Position numbers and translations under genes: made by a program. From NCBI GenBank assembly GCA_020632695.1, contig JACKFB010000016.1:62001-126000 (forward strand): DNA of 64,000 bases. The letters are read 5' to 3'. The stretch comes from Deltaproteobacteria bacterium (GTDB lineage: Bacteria > Myxococcota_A > UBA9042 > PHBI01 > JACKFB01). The first letter of the stretch is position 1. Every line of letters starts with the position of its first letter. Shown in pieces: positions 8,907-17,210 of the stretch. The notes under the pieces were generated by a model, which saw only the letters and a list, made by a program, of their open reading frames with translations, made no database searches and was not told the DNA's origin.

Positions 8907-9407
8907 ATGCGAAGGCACGCCGCGCTCCTCACCGCTCTCGTGGCCACGACGCTCGCCTGTTGCGCCCACTCCGGCACCCGCGACCTGGCCGACACGGCGC
9001 CGCCCGACGCGGTCTCCCACTTCCCGGAGCGCTTCCCCAACGTGTACCTGGGCATGCCGATGGCCGAGTGGCGCGCGACACACCCCGACGCGCCGCCAGC
9101 GGAGGCCGGGACCTTCGACTTCCGCATCGTCGTCGTCGAGCCCCAGCCGGTGCCCGGGGTGGAGGAGGTGACCTGGTACTTCGACACCGACCTGCCCGGC
9201 CAGCCGCTCTACGAGGCGATCGTCGACTACGGCTCCAACGCGGCGGGCCGGACGCGGGCCATCGAGGCGCTGGGCCCGTCGGAGGGGGCTCGCCCGCAGT
9301 GGCAGTATGCGACCTCGATGGGCTACCCGGTGCGCGTGTGGGCGTTCAGCACCAAGATCGTCGTCGCCGCCGGCATGCCGGGCACCGAGTGGGACGGCGA
9401 GTGGTGA
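8907..9407 (+). CDS. Small lipoprotein of unknown function
   Basis: A 166-residue lipoprotein: basic start, hydrophobic core, lipobox TLAC (Cys18, followed by Cys19). The mature part is acidic and rich in aromatic residues (FPNVYLGMPMAEW, EVTWYFDTDLPG, YEAIVDYG), resembling small beta-rich periplasmic domains that detect or hold ligands, but I recognise no family. The ATG has CGGAGG seven bases upstream. It is divergent from the barrel/kinase-like pair, with 270 bp between that must hold both promoters; I cannot define them. Confidence 0.8.
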   Translation: MRRHAALLTALVATTLACCAHSGTRDLADTAPPDAVSHFPERFPNVYLGMPMAEWRATHPDAPPAEAGTFDFRIVVVEPQPVPGVEEVTWYFDTDLPGQPLYEAIVDYGSNAAGRTRAIEALGPSEGARPQWQYATSMGYPVRVWAFSTKIVVAAGMPGTEWDGEW

Positions 9408-9485
9408 GTCGGCGGCTCGGGACGTGACGCGACGCTGCGGTTGTGCTACCCGACACGACCGATTTCGAACACAGCGAGGGGCGTG

Positions 9486-11252
9486 ATGGTGAAGCGGCTG
9501 GGCCGAGAGGCCGGGATCGCGGTGCTGGTGTTGGCGCTGGGCGGCTGCGCGGACGCCGGCAGCGGTGAGGGTGCTGCCGGCGTAGGCGTCGACCAGGAGT
9601 ACGGCAAGCCGCTGCTCGGCCAGGAGCTCTCCGAGGGCAAGGCCGACAGCTTCGACGGCCTGCAGGGCCCCCGCACCGACGTGCTCTCGAGCGAGACGGC
9701 CGTCTGGGAGGTCACGCGCCGCTGGTACGAGGTCAGCCCCGAGGCCGGCATCGCGTGGCCGGCGGACTCGGGCCTCACCTGGGACCAGAAGTACTCCGCC
9801 TGGATCGGCGCGATGGAGAAGCTCCCCTCGGCCAGCGGCAGCTACACGACCTTCGAGCTGCTCACGCCGTGGGGCAAGAAGCTGCCGGCCCCGACGCTGG
9901 AGTGTGCGGAGACCGCCATCTTCCTGCGCATCACCTTCGCGTCCTGGTACGGCCTGCCCTTCTTCCTGACCGCGCACAGCCCCACGCTGGGGACCATGCA
10001 CTTCGGGCACTTCGGCATCGTGGACGCCGACGGGCGCCGCATCTCCGGCTACCCGCGCTTCGCGACCAGCTACACCGACTACACCGCCCAGATGGGGTCG
10101 CTGCCCACCGAGGAGTTGCTCGCCCGGTGGCCCCACGACGAGAACCTGCGCGGCAAGGTGCTCACGACGCTGCGTGACGACCGCAACGCGTTCCTGGGCG
10201 AGGACGCCTTCGCCGGCGCCTACTTCGATGAGGTGTTCCTCAACAAGCGCGTCGGGCAGTTCCTGCTACGGGCGCTGACCAATCTGGGCTCGATCCACCT
10301 CATCGACGCGCGCCGCAACACCTTCAACGCGACCGCCGAGGCGATCCGACCGGGCGACATCATGCTCGAGCGCTGGCAGGCCCGGGGCATCGGCCACACC
10401 CTGGTGGTCAAGCACGTCGAGGAGCGCGACGGCGGCCACCTGGACATCGAGGCCGTGTACGGGTCGATGCCGCGCATCCAGCCCCGCTGGTACGACTCGG
10501 GGCTGACCCGCCAGACCTTCACCAGCGAGCTCACCGGCGGCGAGGGCGAGAGCTACGAGGGCGACCGCTACGTGACCCTGGGCGGCGGGCTCAAGCGCTG
10601 GCGCACGCCGGTGACCAAGAGCGGGCGCTGGTTCAACATCGTCCCGGTGGCCGATCGCGACGCCTACATCAATTCCACGGACTTCGACGCCCTGGCCGCG
10701 CGCCCTGACCGCTTCGACGCGCTGATGGGCGAGCTGTCGCCGGAGGAGGAGCGCGACATCCTCATCCAGCAGATCGAGACGGCCCGCGCGGCGCTGCGCG
10801 AGCACCCCGCGTCGTGCTCCAACCGCGAGCGGCGCGAGGAGGCCTTCGCGAAGCTGGTCGAGCTCAACGCGTCGGCCTTCGGCATCGACGCGGAGACCAC
10901 CGACCGCACCTACCGCGAGCTGGACGACTACGTCTTCGCCGAGCTGGTCTACACCGAGTCGAAGACCTGCTGCTGGAACAGCACCACCGAGGCCATGTAC
11001 GTCCTCATCATGGCGCTCAACGACCAGCGCGTTCAGGACACCGCGACCGCGTCGTGCAATCCGCCGCTGGTCTTCAAGGCCCGCGAGGGCGACTACGCCG
11101 AGTTCCGCGACTTCGCCATCGCCAGCGGCCAGGGAGACGCCTGGGTCGAGTGGTCCGCCGACGAGACCTGCCCGCAGGCCGACGTCAGCGACGACACCGA
11201 GACCGCCCACCAGTGGGCCGACTTCTGCGCGATCGCCACCGACCTCCTCTGA
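9486..11252 (+). CDS. Large lipoprotein with a possible NlpC/P60-like Cys-His core
   Basis: A 588-residue lipoprotein with lipobox LGGC (Cys21) and GAGGGG upstream of the ATG. Two short regions recall papain-fold NlpC/P60 or transglutaminase-like enzymes: TLECAETAIFLR, with Cys140 at the head of a helix, and RPGDIML followed by GHTLVV with His304 on a strand. The spacing is larger than in compact NlpC/P60 domains. The C-terminal half is helical (about 420-500) and then Cys-containing (CC at about 506-507, CNPP, ETCPQ, DFCA). I assign no function: a secreted cysteine peptidase/amidase or a non-catalytic relative both fit. The intergenic tandem-repeat block starts just after the stop. Confidence 0.75.
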   Translation: MVKRLGREAGIAVLVLALGGCADAGSGEGAAGVGVDQEYGKPLLGQELSEGKADSFDGLQGPRTDVLSSETAVWEVTRRWYEVSPEAGIAWPADSGLTWDQKYSAWIGAMEKLPSASGSYTTFELLTPWGKKLPAPTLECAETAIFLRITFASWYGLPFFLTAHSPTLGTMHFGHFGIVDADGRRISGYPRFATSYTDYTAQMGSLPTEELLARWPHDENLRGKVLTTLRDDRNAFLGEDAFAGAYFDEVFLNKRVGQFLLRALTNLGSIHLIDARRNTFNATAEAIRPGDIMLERWQARGIGHTLVVKHVEERDGGHLDIEAVYGSMPRIQPRWYDSGLTRQTFTSELTGGEGESYEGDRYVTLGGGLKRWRTPVTKSGRWFNIVPVADRDAYINSTDFDALAARPDRFDALMGELSPEEERDILIQQIETARAALREHPASCSNRERREEAFAKLVELNASAFGIDAETTDRTYRELDDYVFAELVYTESKTCCWNSTTEAMYVLIMALNDQRVQDTATASCNPPLVFKAREGDYAEFRDFAIASGQGDAWVEWSADETCPQADVSDDTETAHQWADFCAIATDLL

Positions 11253-11268
11253 TCCGCCGCGGGCGCCC

Positions 11269-11511
11269 CGAGGCACCGGACGAGGTGGTCGCGGGCGTCG
11301 TGGGCAAGGAGCGAGCGAGGGCGCGCTGCGCCAGCAGGCCCGGTCGCTCGAGGCGCCCCCGCCCCCGAGGCACCGGACGAGGTGGTCGCGGGCGTCGTGG
11401 CCAAGGAGCGAGCGAGGGCGCGCTGCGCCAGCAGGCCCGGTCGCTCGAGACGCCCCCGAGGCGCCGGATGAGGTGGTCGCGGGCGTCGTGGGCAAGGAGC
11501 GAGCGAGGGCG
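11269..11511 (+). repeat. Tandem repeat A (three copies, about 91-97 bp)
   Basis: Three head-to-tail copies begin near 11271, 11368 and 11459, the last truncated at about 11511. Each contains the core GGTGGTCGCGGGCGTCGT and AGCGAGCGAGGGCG. The block lies between the stops of two convergent genes and shows no ribosome-binding site or credible start. Fragments of the same family occur near 25.1-25.3 kb. Confidence 0.85.
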
Positions 11512-11783
11512 CACGGAGGCGGGCTCCAGGCCCGCCGCACACGCGACCCGAGCGAGCGACGCCGCCCACGGCGTTCGCGGCCGCCTCAGCCGGTGCCTCG
11601 TCACGGAGGCGGGCTTCAGGCCCGCCGCACACGCGACCCGAGCGAGCGACGCCGCCCACGGCGTTCGCGGCCGCCTCAGCCGGTGCCTCGTCACGGAGGC
11701 GGGCTTCAGGCCCGTCGCACACGCGACCCGAGCGAGCGACGCCGGCCACGGCGTTCGCGGCCGCCTCAGCCGGTGCCTCGCCT
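11512..11783 (+). repeat. Tandem repeat B (three 90-bp copies, each with a hairpin)
   Basis: Copies start at 11512, 11602 and 11692 with an exact 90-bp period and very few differences. Each carries a 7-bp GGCGGGC stem pairing with GCCCGCC across a 5-base loop (first copy 11518-11524 with 11530-11536; the third has one mismatch). The block runs to within three bases of the VanY gene stop. A diverged single copy is at about 25255-25340, so this is a dispersed REP-like family that also expands in tandem. It may act as a transcription stop between the two convergent genes. Confidence 0.88.
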
Positions 11784-11785
11784 CG

Positions 11786-13744
11786 TCACGGAGCCGGGGG
11801 GAGAAACTCCACCGGCAGCTCGACGACGCCGCCCGGGCCCTGGCCGACCGGCTCCCAGACGTCGGTGTCGGCGTCACCCACCGAGACCTTGACCGCGATG
11901 GGGTCGGCGAAGGCCTGGCTGCCGGGCTTCCAGGTGCAGGCGCCCACCTCGAGCACGGTCAGGATGTCGCCCTGGACGATGGGCTCGGGCATCTCGACGA
12001 TCAGCGAGCCGGCGCCGCCGAGGGACACGAAGCCGCCGTCCACGATGCACACGCTCAGGTCGTCGGGCCAGGCGTAGAAGGCGTCGGGCGGGCCCAGCGC
12101 CTCGGCGGGATCGCCTGCGCTGACGGGTGACGGCGTCGCGTAGTAGAAGGTGACGGCCGTGGCGTAGATGTGCTCGCCCGAGCCCTGGCGCGTGATGACC
12201 ACGGCGTCGATGTCGGCCCCCGGGTCGGCGCCGCCCTCGACCCCGCTGAGATCGTCGATGCGTACGTAGCGGTAGGGCGCGCCGCCGCTGGCCTCGCCGA
12301 CCCAGACGCGGGCCTCGACGACGCCGCCGGGCACGGCCTCGCCCTGGGGCGTCAGCACCTCGAAGCGGCCCACGTGCAGCCCCGGCGCCAGCGGCGCCTC
12401 CAGCTCGACGCCCAGCTCCACCAGCTCGTCGACCACGGTGCAGGGGATGTCCAGGTCGGAGAAGCCGAAGCTCTCGCCCGCGGTGTGGCCCAGCAGGTAG
12501 CCGATCCAGTTGGTGGTCCCCGTGTCGCGGAAGGTCCAGGCCACCGAGAGCTTCTCCCCCGGATCGGCCGCCAGGGTCCCGGGCGCGGTGGACGCGACCA
12601 GGGTCGCCTCGTCCCACAGGATCAGCGTCTCACCGGCGTAGCTCGGCAGCGGGCCGACGCCGTAGCGGGCGCTCAGCAGTTCCTCGGTGTTCAGGTCGCA
12701 CAGGCTCATGGCGTTGGCCGCCTCGAAGCCGACGAAGCGCCAGTGCCATGGCTCCCAGACGTACTGGGTGGTCGCCACCTTGTCCCGCCCGTAGGTCAGG
12801 GCGATGCCGAAGCGGTGGGCGTTGGCCATCACCCACTTCATCTGCCAGCTCGAGGCCATCTCGATGGCGGTGGCCCTGCCGAAGCCCGAGATCTCGCCGT
12901 CGTCCTTGCGATAGACCATGTCGACGGTGGTCCCGAGCTGATGCTCGGAGTGGCCCGGCATGGCCGAGAAGGTCGAGGCCGCCAGGATGGCCTCGTCCTC
13001 CGACAGGCCCGAGGACTTCTCGCTGGCGACGTAGCTGGCGAAGAGCGAGTCCTGCGTCGCGTAGGAGCGGTATCCGGAGGCCACGAAGAGCTCGGCGCCG
13101 ACCTCGGCGTAGGCGGCGTCGAAGAGCGCCTTGAAGCCGATGCGCCCGTTGAAGCCCGCCGGCTTGCCGTCCCAGGTCTCCACCGGCCCCAGCGGCGCCG
13201 GCGCGTCCCAGGCGGCCTCGCGCAGCGCGACCTGCTTGCTGGAGTAGTAGGAGGGCACGCAGATCAGGTCGTTGCCCTTGCGGGGGCGATTGCGGCCGCC
13301 ACGCCCGCAGGGGGTCCAGGTCGAGGTGTCGGAGATGGGGTAGGAGGCGGGGATCGGGTAGACGCGGTTGACGTAGTAGAGCGGATCGTCGGGATCCTCC
13401 GGCATGGGCGCGGCCAGGAGCAGGGGCGAGTCGCAGGCGGCCAGGCGCTCGGCTGGGGTGCAGGGCGCGTCAGGGCCGTGCGGAAGGTCCGAGGGCACGT
13501 CCGCCGCCCCGTCGGCCGCGGCGTCTGCCTCCGCGTCGGAGGTGTCGGCGTCGGGCGGGCCCACCGCGTCCGCGTCGGGAAGCGGGGCGGCCGCGTCCAG
13601 GTCGGCCGAGGCGTCCTGCGCGGTATCGAGCAGCGCGTCGCCGCCCGCGTCCGGGCCCGCGTCGGCTGGCCCCTGGGGTCCCTCGTCGCTCCCGCAGCCG
13701 CCGGCCAGCGCCAGCGCCGCCAGCAGGCACGACGCCCGCGCCAT
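11786..13744 (-). CDS. VanY-type D-Ala-D-Ala carboxypeptidase lipoprotein with C-terminal beta domains
   Basis: Zinc peptidase of the M15B/VanY group (652 aa) that trims peptidoglycan stem peptides. Lipobox GGC (Cys17); Asp/Ala-rich linker 24-92. The VanY domain (about 200-345) has SGYRSYATQ, the SxHxxGxxxD motif with zinc ligands His268 and Asp275, and EPWHWR with the third ligand His334 and catalytic Glu331. A domain at about 385-480 (VAWTFRDTGTTNW) looks like an NBR1/CARDB-type Ig fold, and 480-652 is another beta sandwich, perhaps carbohydrate-binding. The extra beta domains are unusual for VanY and suggest attachment to cell wall or prey. The ATG gives a clean lipoprotein signal. Confidence 0.88.
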   Translation of the reverse strand: MARASCLLAALALAGGCGSDEGPQGPADAGPDAGGDALLDTAQDASADLDAAAPLPDADAVGPPDADTSDAEADAAADGAADVPSDLPHGPDAPCTPAERLAACDSPLLLAAPMPEDPDDPLYYVNRVYPIPASYPISDTSTWTPCGRGGRNRPRKGNDLICVPSYYSSKQVALREAAWDAPAPLGPVETWDGKPAGFNGRIGFKALFDAAYAEVGAELFVASGYRSYATQDSLFASYVASEKSSGLSEDEAILAASTFSAMPGHSEHQLGTTVDMVYRKDDGEISGFGRATAIEMASSWQMKWVMANAHRFGIALTYGRDKVATTQYVWEPWHWRFVGFEAANAMSLCDLNTEELLSARYGVGPLPSYAGETLILWDEATLVASTAPGTLAADPGEKLSVAWTFRDTGTTNWIGYLLGHTAGESFGFSDLDIPCTVVDELVELGVELEAPLAPGLHVGRFEVLTPQGEAVPGGVVEARVWVGEASGGAPYRYVRIDDLSGVEGGADPGADIDAVVITRQGSGEHIYATAVTFYYATPSPVSAGDPAEALGPPDAFYAWPDDLSVCIVDGGFVSLGGAGSLIVEMPEPIVQGDILTVLEVGACTWKPGSQAFADPIAVKVSVGDADTDVWEPVGQGPGGVVELPVEFLPPAP

Positions 13745-13779
13745 CGCGAGCCCCGCTCTACGCTGGCGCCGCACCGCCG

Positions 13780-14874
13780 TCACCCCGCGACAGCGGCCAG
13801 CCGCGCTCCGTCGCGGCGACCCCGTCGCTCCCGCACGGCCTGCGCCAGCCCTTCCAGCATCGGGACCGTGTCCTCCCACGCCACGCAGGCGTCGGTGATG
13901 CTCTGGCCGTAGGTCAGCGTCTCTCGCGGTCCGCCCGCCTGACGCCCGCCGACCAGGTGGCTCTCGATCATCACCCCGAAGATGGCCTCCTGGCCCTCGG
14001 CCACCTGCGCCGCCAGGTCGGCGCACACCAGCGGCTGCTTCAGGTGGTCCTTGTCGCTGTTGGCGTGGCTGCAGTCGACCATCAGCCGCCGCGGGAGCCC
14101 GGCGGCCTCGAGGCTGTCGGCCGCCGCGGCGACGTGCTCGCGCGTGTAGTTCGGTCCGGTGCGGGAGCCGCCCCGCAGGATCACGTGGCAGGCGTCGTTC
14201 CCCGAGGTCGCCACGATGGCGGCGATGCCCTGCTTGGTCACCGACAGGAAGTAGTGCGGGTTCTCGGCGGCGCGGATCGCGTCGATGGCGATCTCCAGCG
14301 TGCCGTCGGTGCCGTTCTTGAAGCCCACGGGCACCGAGAGGCCGCTGGCCAGCTCACGGTGCACCTGGCTCTCGGTGGTGCGGGCGCCGATGGCTCCCCA
14401 GCTCACCAGGTCGGTGATGAACTGGGGCGTGATGGTGTCGAGGAACTCGCAGCCCACGGGCATGCCCAGCTCGCCCAGATCCAGCAGCAGCTTGCGCGCC
14501 ACACGCAGCCCTCGGTTGATCTCGAAGCTGTCGTTGAGCTCCGGGTCGTTGATGAGCCCCTTCCAGCCCACCGTCGTCCGCGGCTTCTCGAAGTAGACCC
14601 GCATGATGACGAGCAGGTCGTCGGACAGCCGGTTGGCCGCCGCGCCCAGCAGCCGGGCGTAGTCGCGGGCGGCGTCCACGTCGTGGATCGAGCAGGGGCC
14701 CACCACGACGACGAGCCGGTCGTCCTCGCCGCGCAGGATGCGGGTCGCTGCCTCGCGCGCCCGGGTCACCGTGTCGGCCACCGCGTCGCTGACCGGCAGC
14801 TCCTCGATGAGGATGGCCGGCGGGATCAGGGGCCGCAGCGCGCGGATGCGAAGGTCGTCGGTCAGGTGGTCCAT
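13780..14874 (-). CDS. aroG: 3-deoxy-D-arabino-heptulosonate-7-phosphate synthase, class I
   Basis: First enzyme of the shikimate pathway: phosphoenolpyruvate plus erythrose 4-phosphate gives DAHP (364 aa). It matches the E. coli AroG/F/H type along its whole length: DDLRIRALRPLIPP at the start, GPCSIHD, MRVYFEKPRTTVGWKG, GAIGARTTESQVHRE, PVGFKNGTDG, FLSVTKQG, CHVILRGG, DCSHANS, GVMIESH and SITDAC. The metal and PEP ligands (Cys in GPCS, His, Glu, Asp) lie within these motifs. ATG 14874 matches the family N-terminus; the in-frame ATG 21 codons upstream is not conserved. Which aromatic amino acid inhibits it cannot be told. A weak promoter and palindrome lie just upstream. Confidence 0.97.
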   Translation of the reverse strand: MDHLTDDLRIRALRPLIPPAILIEELPVSDAVADTVTRAREAATRILRGEDDRLVVVVGPCSIHDVDAARDYARLLGAAANRLSDDLLVIMRVYFEKPRTTVGWKGLINDPELNDSFEINRGLRVARKLLLDLGELGMPVGCEFLDTITPQFITDLVSWGAIGARTTESQVHRELASGLSVPVGFKNGTDGTLEIAIDAIRAAENPHYFLSVTKQGIAAIVATSGNDACHVILRGGSRTGPNYTREHVAAAADSLEAAGLPRRLMVDCSHANSDKDHLKQPLVCADLAAQVAEGQEAIFGVMIESHLVGGRQAGGPRETLTYGQSITDACVAWEDTVPMLEGLAQAVRERRGRRDGARLAAVAG

Positions 14875-14921
14875 GGCGCCGGGCGTCTCCGGTGGGCGGG
14901 CGTTCGAGCTCGTGACCCGCG

Positions 14922-14951
14922 ATCCTACGTGACGCACGGCGTCATGGCCAA
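14922..14951 (-). promoter_or_regulatory. Putative aroG promoter with overlapping operator-like palindrome
   Basis: On the minus strand, TTGGCC (14946-14951) and TAGGAT (14922-14927) are separated by 18 bases. The spacer is almost entirely an inverted repeat, CATGACGC-CGT-GCGTCACG (7 of 8 pairs), where a repressor could block RNA polymerase. Both hexamers match the sigma-70 consensus at four of six positions, so this is tentative. Confidence 0.35.
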
Positions 14952-15089
14952 TACGGATGCGCGACTGTCACGAGCGCTTCGCCTCGCGTCCCTCTCCCCG
15001 AGGCGGCCCGCCGACGCGGCCGCCTGCCTGCCGGCGCGCCCGATGCGTCGGTCATGCCTCGGGAAGCCGCGAGGGCGCACGGCTGACCG

Positions 15090-16985
15090 TCATTCGAGGA
15101 CGGCCGGGATGGTGTCGAAGCGGATGGCCAGGCTCGAGCCGTCGTTCTCGCCGTCGCCGTCGAGGTCGACGTCGGTCTCCACGATGAGGTCGAGCAGCGA
15201 GATGACGGTGGCGCTGTCGACGGGCAGCACCGAGGACGGCAGCGCCGCGATGGTGGAGATGAGCTGCTTCTTGGGCGTCGCGCCGCCGATGACGCCGGTC
15301 AGCCCGACGATCTGGGTGCCGTCGCCGCCGAGCTTCACCACGCCACGCACCTGCGCATCGACGATGGTCAGCGCGATGAACACGCCGCCTCCCAGCGCCA
15401 GCGCCATCGTCATCACGTAGCCCTTGCCGCCGGCGCGCAGCTCACCGTTGACGATCGTCGCGTTGGGCAACCCGAAGTAGGGCTCGCACGAGGGGCCGTA
15501 GCTGAATTGGGTCGGCGTGTAGCTGCAGGTCTCGCTCTGGAAGTCGCAGCCGCTGAACTGCGACTGCAGCGTCAGCTCGCTGTCCAGCACGGCCATCGGG
15601 AACTCCTGGCCGTCGAGGGTGGCCTTGTCCAGGTCCACCACATAGAGCACGGCCGCGCTGGCCAGCGCCTCGTTGAGCGGCTCGTTCATCAGCGCCGCGA
15701 TGACCGAGAGCGCATTGTCGACCCCGCCGCCGCACGGCTCGGGCGCGCAGGTGAGCGGGTCGCCGTCCACGTCCAGGCCCGAGCCGGGGTTGGCGTCCCC
15801 GGCCATGAGCAGGCTGATGACCTTGAGGGCCTTGTCGGTCACCGGGGTCTGGCACAGCCCGCAGCCCTGCTTTGCGCCGACGCAGAGCCCGGCGACGCAG
15901 GTGTCCTCGATCGAGCAGGAGTAGCCGTCGTCGCAGGCGCCGCCCACGTAGAAGTGGGTGCAGCCGGTGGCCGGGTCGCAGCCGTCGGCGGTGCACTCCT
16001 CGTCGTCGTCGCAGCTCACCGGGACGCCGCCCGCGCACACCCCGTCCGCGCAGACCTCGCCGCTGGTGCACAGGTCGCCGTCCTCGCAGGGGCCCGAGAA
16101 GGGCTCGTTCGTGCAGCTCCCGTCGGGCTGGCAGGTGTCGACGGTGCACGCCTCGCCGTCGTCGCACTTGGTGTCGGGGACGTGCCAGCAGCCCACCTCG
16201 GGGGTGCAGCCGTCCAGGGTGCAGGGATCCGCGTCGTCGCAGTCAAGCTCGCCTGCGCCCGCCGTGCAGGCGCCCGCCGCGCAGAGGTCGCCCACCGTGC
16301 AGGGGTCGCCGTCGTCGCAGGGGACGTCCAGCGGGGAGTCCACGCACCCGACCGAGGGCTCGCAGGTCGAGCTGACGCAGGGGTTGGTGTTCGGGCACTG
16401 CACGGCGGAGGTGGTGATGCACGCGCCCAGCTCGCAGACGTCGCCCTTGGTGCACGCGTCGCCGTCCGAGCAGGGCGCGCCGTCGGCGAAGGGCTTCCAG
16501 GCCGGCGAGCCGGCGCTGAGGTCGCAGAACACGCACGAGTTGTCGGGCGGGGACGCGAGGCTCGAGACGCAGACCGGCGTGTCGCCCTCCCGCAGGCAGT
16601 AGCCGCCGCCCAGCGTGTGGGTGCAGGCGCCCTCCTTGCAGGCGTCGGCGGTGCAGGTCAGCCCGTCGTCGCAGGAGATCGCCGTCCCCGCGCAGGCGCC
16701 GGCCGCGTCGCAGACGTCGTCCGTGGTGCAGGGATCGCCGTCGTCGCAGGGCGCGCCGGTGGCGCAGCCGACCTCCGCGTCGGTGGTGGCGTCCGGGCTG
16801 GCGTCCGGTCCCGGCGCGGAGCCGCCGTCGCCGTCCACCGCGGCGCTGCCGTCCGTGGTGTCGCTGGCGTCCGCGGTGGTCGAGGTGTCCGGGCCCGTGT
16901 CGGCGCCGCCGTCCTCGCCACCGCACCCCAGAGCCCAGCCCATCACCGAGGCGATGGCGATGAAACGGCTGACTTGGACGATCAT
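15090..16985 (-). CDS. Cys-rich lipoprotein with CTDC-type repeats
   Basis: Predicted surface lipoprotein (631 aa) with lipobox ALGC (Cys21) and a Thr/Asp/Ala/Gly linker to about residue 70. Residues about 73-385 hold some nine repeats of the form CDDGDPCTxxDxC, of the Dictyostelium-CTDC type common in Myxococcota surface proteins. They are probably disulfide-bonded modules holding Ca via Asp-rich loops. The C-terminal 230 residues (SGLDVDGDPLTC, CGGGVDNALSVIAALMN, TLDGQEFPM) form a separate beta-rich domain. GAGAGGG precedes the ATG. Adhesion or ligand display is an inference from architecture; no catalytic residues are visible. Confidence 0.85.
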   Translation of the reverse strand: MIVQVSRFIAIASVMGWALGCGGEDGGADTGPDTSTTADASDTTDGSAAVDGDGGSAPGPDASPDATTDAEVGCATGAPCDDGDPCTTDDVCDAAGACAGTAISCDDGLTCTADACKEGACTHTLGGGYCLREGDTPVCVSSLASPPDNSCVFCDLSAGSPAWKPFADGAPCSDGDACTKGDVCELGACITTSAVQCPNTNPCVSSTCEPSVGCVDSPLDVPCDDGDPCTVGDLCAAGACTAGAGELDCDDADPCTLDGCTPEVGCWHVPDTKCDDGEACTVDTCQPDGSCTNEPFSGPCEDGDLCTSGEVCADGVCAGGVPVSCDDDEECTADGCDPATGCTHFYVGGACDDGYSCSIEDTCVAGLCVGAKQGCGLCQTPVTDKALKVISLLMAGDANPGSGLDVDGDPLTCAPEPCGGGVDNALSVIAALMNEPLNEALASAAVLYVVDLDKATLDGQEFPMAVLDSELTLQSQFSGCDFQSETCSYTPTQFSYGPSCEPYFGLPNATIVNGELRAGGKGYVMTMALALGGGVFIALTIVDAQVRGVVKLGGDGTQIVGLTGVIGGATPKKQLISTIAALPSSVLPVDSATVISLLDLIVETDVDLDGDGENDGSSLAIRFDTIPAVLE

Positions 16986-17085
16986 GGGGCACCCTCTCGG
17001 ATCAGGTCGGATCAGGCCTCGACCGGCGCCAGGGCGCCAGCTCGCCCGCAGGATGGCCAAGCGCCCCCTCCCACGCAACAGCGAC

Positions 17086-17114
17086 TTGCGCGCGCCCTGC
17101 GCCAGCACTATAGG
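17086..17114 (+). promoter_or_regulatory. Putative sigma-70 promoter of the SUMF1-domain lipoprotein gene
   Basis: TTGCGC (17086-17091) and TATAGG (17109-17114) with a 17-base spacer, about 95 bases before the GTG start, in the 225-bp divergent region. The -35 match is weak. Confidence 0.35.
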
Positions 17115-17210
17115 ACGGGCCCCCACCGGCGTGCCGGACATCCAGGCCCCGCACGCCTCGACGCGCCGGCAGCTCCAGTCGACGCGCCGACAGCTCCCGA
17201 GGTCCAGACC

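Noticed and set aside
11269..11783. CRISPR array
   Set aside because: Units are 90-97 bp, directly abutting with no unique spacers, and no cas genes are in the window.
15507..17210. Long open frame ahead of the SUMF1-type gene on the plus strand
   Set aside because: About 568 codons are antisense to the CTDC-repeat lipoprotein and are composed of Ala/Arg/Gly/Val as expected for a GC-rich shadow; the real gene starts at GTG 17211 with a ribosome-binding site and lipobox.
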